A stretch of DNA of 64,000 bases from Paenibacillus pabuli NBRC 13638 (lineage in GTDB: Bacteria; Bacillota; Bacilli; Paenibacillales; Paenibacillaceae): contig NZ_BCNM01000008.1 in NCBI RefSeq assembly GCF_001514495.1, positions 1 to 64,000 of the forward strand, written 5' to 3'. The position numbers and the translations under genes are program-made. Below, piece by piece: positions 60,249 to 64,000 of the stretch. The notes below the pieces were generated by a model. It saw nothing but the letters and a program-made list of their open reading frames with translations. It was not told the origin of the DNA and made no database searches. How positions within the stretch are numbered: the first letter of the stretch is position 1; every line of letters starts with the position of its first letter.

Positions 60249-61676
60249 TTACGCACGGGGTAACACAATCGTAACGGTCGTTCCTTCCCCGATTTGACTT
60301 TCCATGTCGATATATCCATTAAACCGCTCTACAATCTCTTTGCAAATAGAAAGTCCAAGACCTGAACCGTTCGCTGTGCTTGCATTTTTCGCCCGGTAAA
60401 AGCGTTCCTGCACTCTCTCCAGCTCATCGCCCGCGATACCGATACCTTGATCACGTATCCGTATAACTACCTCGCTTGGCGTATGTTCCAACTTTAATTC
60501 GATTAGCGATGGACTGCCTGAATATTTGATGGCATTGTCCACAAGGTTGGCGATCGCATGGGACATCAGCATTGGATTCACGTTGGCGTGGACTCTCGTC
60601 AGAAGCTTATCCTCCGGTTCCGCTTCCGCCTCCCTGAACATAATCTCGATTCCTTTATCTTTGGCCTTGGCACCCATACTCACTGCGACTTGCTGAATCA
60701 GTTCGTTCATTTCCGTCTTCCGGGCTTCCAGTTCGTTAGAACCAGCCTTGTCGAATCGGGATAGCAACAACAGTTCATTAATCAAGCGCGTCAGCCGATC
60801 CGATTCCTGCAGCAGATGAGCATAGACTTTTTGCAGCTCTTTGTTCTCGTTCTCCCCTTCATACAAATATTGAGAGAAACCACGAATTGCTGCCAAGGGT
60901 GTTTTTAACTCGTGAGATACGTTAGAGACAAATTGTTTCTGGTACTGAATGTAATCATGAAGCTGCCGCCCCATGGAATCCAGCCCGTCTGCCAGCATGC
61001 CCAGCTCATCCTTCCGGTTTAGATGAACTCTCCGAAACTCCTGTCTAGAGAAACTTTGCGCAGCGCCAAGCAACAGCTTAATCGGCTTGGTTGTGTTGCG
61101 GGCAATCCACAGACTGGATAACGTAATCAGTACAATAAATCCGCCTGCACCGACAAACAAGATATAACGGATTTGATCCATGATCGCATAAAAGTAGGAA
61201 ATGTCCTCCACGAACTCATACACATAAGCGTTTTGGTAATATTGATCCTGAATGGGAGTGGCAAAATAAAGCAGATGATCTTCCGTTACGGAGTAGGCAT
61301 AACTGCCGCTCAGGGCTTTCTCAATATTCTTTTCAAAAATAAGAGGTTTCCCATCATTAATGATGATGCCATCCACAGCCAAGCCCAGCAACTGCTTGGA
61401 GCTATCATAGATACGCACTTCCTTGCCTGAAGCTTTCAGCTTCTCCAGAGCAAGTCTGACGATTTCTTTTGTCTGCGGCTCTCCTGTCGATGATCTATGC
61501 TGTGCCAACACCTCACGGAAGGACAACTCGGACAGATCCGCCTTCTCCATCATCTGTTTTTCAATGGTAATGAAGCTGTAGTAATCGATGGCTTTATTCA
61601 CCGCAAAAATGATGATGCCAAAGGACAGCACGGAGAAAAATAAATAATTCAGCAGTAACCGGGTTGCATACTTCAG
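60249..61676 (-). CDS. Sensor histidine kinase, HAMP/HisKA type, with probable CTG start
   Basis: A membrane kinase of about 475 residues. An N-terminal helix (LLLNYLFFSVLSFGIIIFAV) precedes an extracellular sensor of about 130 residues. A second helix (YILFVGAGGFIVLITLSSLW), a HAMP domain and HisKA with the phosphorylated His in VSNVSHELKTPLAAIRGF follow. HATPase has NLVDNAIKYS, IRDQGIGI and GSGLGLSICKEI. No ATG is available at the front. A GTG at 61631 would cut into the first helix. GGAGGTGG lies six bases before a CTG at 61676-61674 that overlaps the regulator's stop, and that start restores the whole helix. It should phosphorylate the regulator encoded upstream. Confidence 0.87.
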   Translation of the reverse strand: MKYATRLLLNYLFFSVLSFGIIIFAVNKAIDYYSFITIEKQMMEKADLSELSFREVLAQHRSSTGEPQTKEIVRLALEKLKASGKEVRIYDSSKQLLGLAVDGIIINDGKPLIFEKNIEKALSGSYAYSVTEDHLLYFATPIQDQYYQNAYVYEFVEDISYFYAIMDQIRYILFVGAGGFIVLITLSSLWIARNTTKPIKLLLGAAQSFSRQEFRRVHLNRKDELGMLADGLDSMGRQLHDYIQYQKQFVSNVSHELKTPLAAIRGFSQYLYEGENENKELQKVYAHLLQESDRLTRLINELLLLSRFDKAGSNELEARKTEMNELIQQVAVSMGAKAKDKGIEIMFREAEAEPEDKLLTRVHANVNPMLMSHAIANLVDNAIKYSGSPSLIELKLEHTPSEVVIRIRDQGIGIAGDELERVQERFYRAKNASTANGSGLGLSICKEIVERFNGYIDMESQIGEGTTVTIVLPRA

Positions 61677-62380
61677 GCCTCGCCACCTCCAAGTTGATAG
61701 CCAAATCCATAGATTGTCCTGACATACTTCGGTTCGTCCGCGTTATCCTCCAGCTTCTTCCGTAATCGCATGATGGTCATATCCACACTGCGACTGTCCC
61801 CCATAAAGTCATATCCCCATCCGATCTGCAGCAGCTCATCCCGGGTAAAGATTTTGTCTGGCCTTTTGAGTAACGTTTCCAGAATTTTAAACTCTTTGGC
61901 CGTTAAAGACACGGGTACACCGTTTTTCAGCACCCTTCGGCTTTCCAGATCAAATGTCAGCTCTTCATGAATGATGCGGGTAGATTTCACTTCTGTACCT
62001 TCACTTGATTCCTCCTTGCTCTCGTTTCTTCTCAGAATCACCTTGATCCGAGCGAGCAATTCACGATTGTCAAAGGGTTTGGTCATGTAATCTTCCGCCC
62101 CTAGCTCTAGTCCGAGCACCTTGTCGATTACCTCATTTTTGGCAGAGAGCATGATCACAGGAACGGCACGCTTCCCGGTGATTTCCTTGCACAGGTCATA
62201 TCCGGAGCAGTCAGGCAGCATCAAGTCAAGCACCACCAGGTCCGGCCCAAAAGCATCCAGCAGCTGCAGGGCTATTTTACCGTTTTCAGCCGTTTGAACG
62301 AAGTAGTTTTCTCTTCTCAGTACGAGCTCAATTAAATCTCTGATTGCGACTTCATCGTCAATGACAAGTATTTTCTTCAA
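61673..62380 (-). CDS. OmpR/PhoB-family response regulator
   Basis: A 235-residue regulator. The receiver has IDDE at 7-10, phospho-acceptor Asp52 in VVLDLMLPDCSG, Ser79 in MLSAK and Lys101 in YMTKPF. The C-terminal winged helix (about 130-232) has VSLTAKEFKILETLLKRPDK followed by RDELLQIGWGYDFMGDSRSV, and RLRKKLEDN. The start is TTG with AAGGGGTGCACA upstream. It overlaps the kinase gene by four bases if that gene starts at CTG. It regulates unknown targets, perhaps envelope genes and the lipoprotein gene of the same operon. Confidence 0.93.
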   Translation of the reverse strand: MKKILVIDDEVAIRDLIELVLRRENYFVQTAENGKIALQLLDAFGPDLVVLDLMLPDCSGYDLCKEITGKRAVPVIMLSAKNEVIDKVLGLELGAEDYMTKPFDNRELLARIKVILRRNESKEESSEGTEVKSTRIIHEELTFDLESRRVLKNGVPVSLTAKEFKILETLLKRPDKIFTRDELLQIGWGYDFMGDSRSVDMTIMRLRKKLEDNADEPKYVRTIYGFGYQLGGGEA

Positions 62381-62534
62381 TGTGCACCCCTTCTAGCCTT
62401 GTTCCCCAGCTTGAATCATCATTTACCCTCATCTTAGCACAGACACTTTAGATTCCTCCACCAACTGGAAGATGAGGTATATTCCACTGAGCCCATCATA
62501 ACTTGTAACAAACCCGAAGAAAGGAGAACAATCC

Positions 62535-62792
62535 ATGGATCTACTCTGGGTACTCATTGTTGGTGGACTTATTGGCTGGTTAAGCGGCAACTTGATTGGG
62601 CGGGACGTACCGGGCGGTGTACTTGGGAACATTATTGCGGGTTTTATCGGTTCCTGGTTAGGAACGGAATTGCTGGGACCAAGGGGGCCGGTGGTTGGCG
62701 GATTTCATATTATTCCAGCCATCGTTGGCTCGATTATTGCCTTGCTCATCTTCTTCGCTCTGGCACGTGGCGGAGCCTTCCGAAGACGTTAA
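62535..62792 (+). CDS. GlsB/YeaQ/YmgE-family stress membrane protein
   Basis: An 85-residue protein of the transglycosylase-associated family, found in many bacteria as a small stress-induced membrane protein. It has three hydrophobic segments (WVLIVGGLIGWLSGNLI, VLGNIIAGFIGSWLGTEL, AIVGSIIALLIFFALA) rich in Gly, and a basic tail (RRR). GRDVPGGVLGNIIAGFIGSW is the family core. AAGGAGAACAATCC precedes the ATG. It is transcribed alone and opposite to the two-component operon, with its own strong terminator. Its molecular activity is not established. Confidence 0.9.
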   Translation: MDLLWVLIVGGLIGWLSGNLIGRDVPGGVLGNIIAGFIGSWLGTELLGPRGPVVGGFHIIPAIVGSIIALLIFFALARGGAFRRR

Positions 62793-62876
62793 CAAAAAGA
62801 GGAGGAAACCGATACCGTCGTTCATTAGATATTTTATAAAGATGCTGCCAGGGCATAAAGGTACAGGATAAACATA

Positions 62877-62931
62877 AAAGGACCAAAAGCATTCATCGAT
62901 GGAAGATGAACACTTACGGTCCTTTTTTTAT
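62877..62931 (+). terminator. Terminator of the GlsB-type gene
   Basis: AAAGGACC (62877-62884) and GGTCCTTT (62919-62926) close a hairpin with an internal TTCATC/GATGAA stem, and a T run follows on the plus strand. Confidence 0.85.
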
Positions 62932-62939
62932 TTTTGTAC

Positions 62940-63131
62940 TCATTTCATCCATTTTTTCAGTGCCTGAGCAACCTGCTGAAGCTGTTCCTGTTATGTAACC
63001 TTAGGCGCGCTGTCTCCCTTTTGCATCCCGTAGGAGCCAAATAGACCATGGTTGCCACTCTTTATACTCACGAATGTCGTGTTTTCCGGATCTGGGTGTG
63101 CTGCGGCATATCTTGAGGCAAACACACCCCC
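62940..63131 (-). pseudogene. C-terminal fragment of an alpha/beta hydrolase
   Basis: Minus-strand translation gives ENTTFVSIKSGNHGLFGSYG followed by MQKGDSAP, then a stop, then QEQLQQVAQALKKWMK-stop in the same frame. The GNH motif holds the catalytic His of the alpha/beta hydrolase fold, and the last helix is typical. The first two thirds, including the nucleophile, are missing. Confidence 0.65.
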
Positions 63132-63176
63132 TTGACTATTAATTATCACCCTATCTTCTCAAACATAAGAAAACAC

Positions 63177-63233
63177 AAAAGAAGCCGCCAAATTAGCGAC
63201 TTCCAATGAAACGATGTTCTTATCCTTCGACAA
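63177..63233 (-). terminator. Terminator repeat, copy 4 of 4, overlapping the end of the TetR gene
   Basis: Minus-strand hairpin AAGTCGCTAATTTGGCGGCTT (63182-63202) with a CTTTT tail. The conserved lead has GGATAAGAAC where other copies have GGACAAGAAC, and that change makes the TAA that ends the TetR gene. Confidence 0.75.
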
Positions 63234-63768
63234 CTGGGTTCAGCAAATTCCAAAATTGTTCAACCATGACGGATGGCGGATACGGCATCGAACGGATAAT
63301 CCACCATTCCAATACACCCACTGATGCTGAAATTAAAAATTTTACTGTAATGTCCCTGTTTCTGTCCTGATCGAGATGGATTGAATTCAGATGTTCAATC
63401 AGACTTTTTCTGAACATGGTCTCCATTTGGTTTCGAAATACCATGCTTCCCTTGCTCTTCAGCATAATCGAGTAGAAAGAAGCATGCTGCTCCAAATATT
63501 CAAAAGTGTGAAGTAGTGCGGTTTTGGAAGGAAGATGAACTAGGTCATCTCCAGACATACAATGTCGAAGCAACTGGTTAACCTCAGCAGAAATGCATTG
63601 CTCGCGCAGATCGTACTTGTCATCGAAATGCAGATACACCGTTCCTCGATTGACATTCGCTTCTGCCGCAATTTGATTAATCGTTATGCTCTCGAATTCC
63701 TTTTCTGACATTAGCCTCATAAAAGCATCACTAATCGCTTGCCTTGATTTTGGAATACGCTTGGCCAT
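63220..63768 (-). CDS. TetR/AcrR-family regulator, divergent from an SDR gene
   Basis: A 182-residue repressor. The helix-turn-helix reads FESITINQIAAEANVNRGTV followed by YLHFDDKYDLREQCI. The C-terminal part (SKTALLHTFEYLEQHASFYS, SASVGVLEWWI) is the TetR_C ligand domain common in Bacillus. The last four codons (VVEG and stop) lie inside terminator repeat copy 4, so the repeat has set the gene's end. It faces away from the SDR gene at 63943, and two TGTTGA/TCAACA dyads occupy the gap. It probably represses both genes. GGGGAGCAGGATT precedes the ATG. Confidence 0.87.
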   Translation of the reverse strand: MAKRIPKSRQAISDAFMRLMSEKEFESITINQIAAEANVNRGTVYLHFDDKYDLREQCISAEVNQLLRHCMSGDDLVHLPSKTALLHTFEYLEQHASFYSIMLKSKGSMVFRNQMETMFRKSLIEHLNSIHLDQDRNRDITVKFLISASVGVLEWWIIRSMPYPPSVMVEQFWNLLNPVVEG

Positions 63769-63818
63769 AATCCTGCTCCCCTTTATCCCATCCTACAAAT
63801 GGTCACTTTGAAGTCCTG

Positions 63819-63834
63819 TGTTGAAGAATCAACA
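63819..63834. promoter_or_regulatory. TetR operator, site 1
   Basis: TGTTGAAGAATCAACA, a dyad with six-base arms TGTTGA/TCAACA, lies 51 bases upstream of the TetR start. The same half-sites recur in site 2. Confidence 0.55.
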
Positions 63835-63896
63835 ACTGAGCTTGTTTTAACCATTGAACCCCATTTATCGCTCTGATACATTCACTATATAAAACT

Positions 63897-63916
63897 CATG
63901 TTGATAGATCAACATG
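63897..63916. promoter_or_regulatory. TetR operator, site 2
   Basis: CATGTTGATAGATCAACATG is a perfect palindrome with nine-base arms and a two-base centre, 27 bases before the SDR start. Sharing of the TGTTGA half-site with site 1 supports control of both divergent promoters by one repressor. Confidence 0.7.
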
Positions 63917-63942
63917 TGATAATTCAAGAGGAGGTTTACAAC

Positions 63943-64000
63943 ATGAAACTTACAGGAAACACGATTTTTATTACAGGCGGCGGCTCGGGAATTGGACGTG
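63943..64000 (+). CDS. Short-chain dehydrogenase, 5' part only
   Basis: Only the first 19 codons lie in the window: MKLTGNTIFITGGGSGIGR, which is the SDR cofactor loop TGGGSGIG. GAGGAGGTTTACAAC precedes the ATG. The opening KLTGNTIFITGGGSGIG is typical of DltE-like oxidoreductases. The gene runs off the window edge. Confidence 0.75.
   Translation, partial: MKLTGNTIFITGGGSGIGR

Noticed and set aside
1..64000. CRISPR arrays, tRNA and rRNA genes, prophage, toxin-antitoxin modules
   Set aside because: No evenly spaced repeats with unique spacers, no cloverleaf or rRNA-like sequence, and no structural phage genes or convincing toxin-antitoxin pair were seen.

Overview
The window reads as chromosome from a low-to-mid GC Bacillota, most probably Paenibacillus. 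The grounds are strong AGGAGG-type ribosome sites, three C-terminal SLH domains on a secreted lyase, C-terminal modules resembling the FIMAH domain on glycosidases, two paired YesM-type kinase / YesN-type AraC regulators next to CUT1 sugar ABC transporters with no ATPase gene, and CcpA cre-like sites. No rRNA, tRNA, CRISPR array or prophage is visible. Most genes are on the minus strand.

Layout. 0-8 kb: a small membrane protein, a VOC protein, the threonine-degradation pair kbl-tdh, a graveyard of gene fragments beside a frameshifted IS3-family element, a small membrane protein and a broken peroxiredoxin. 8-19.3 kb: saccharide locus 1, with response regulator, kinase, solute-binding lipoprotein, two permeases and a 1278-residue GH43 enzyme. 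Upstream of the GH43 gene lies a collapsed second copy of the transporter operon head. 19.8-25.4 kb: a compact four-gene operon (two Gfo/Idh dehydrogenases, a xylose-isomerase-like TIM barrel and a DUF993 aldolase-like protein) with an AraC regulator. This is the best candidate here for an uncharacterised pathway. 26.6-31.5 kb: a 1635-residue PL8 lyase carrying SLH domains. 32.2-39.8 kb: saccharide locus 2 (binding protein, two permeases, kinase, regulator, GH130 phosphorylase), bracketed by direct repeats of its own operon head. 40-48 kb: an ANT(4')-like aminoglycoside nucleotidyltransferase, IS110, IS1182 and IS200 remnants, a GNAT and a 1379-residue GH43 enzyme with four CBM6-like repeats. 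48.6-57 kb: an island of NAD(P)-dependent oxidoreductases, most beside their own TetR, MerR or ArsR regulator. 57.6-64 kb: a GNAT-MerR pair, a two-component system with a lipoprotein, a GlsB-type protein, and a TetR divergent from an SDR cut by the window edge.

How it works together. The secreted GH43 and PL8 enzymes would cut polysaccharide outside the cell. The two transporters would import oligosaccharides using a shared ATPase encoded elsewhere. The GH130 enzyme would split the imported mannosides by phosphorolysis. The kinase/regulator pairs would sense the sugars.

Non-coding structure. The intergenic DNA is full of short dispersed repeats. One is a 57-bp minus-strand terminator module in four copies. 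Another is a hairpin flanked by CCCGTTAGTT-like direct repeats in three copies, with compensatory stem changes. A third group is the GTTCTTGTCC family. Pseudogene fragments are unusually dense: at least a dozen decayed genes occur in 64 kb.
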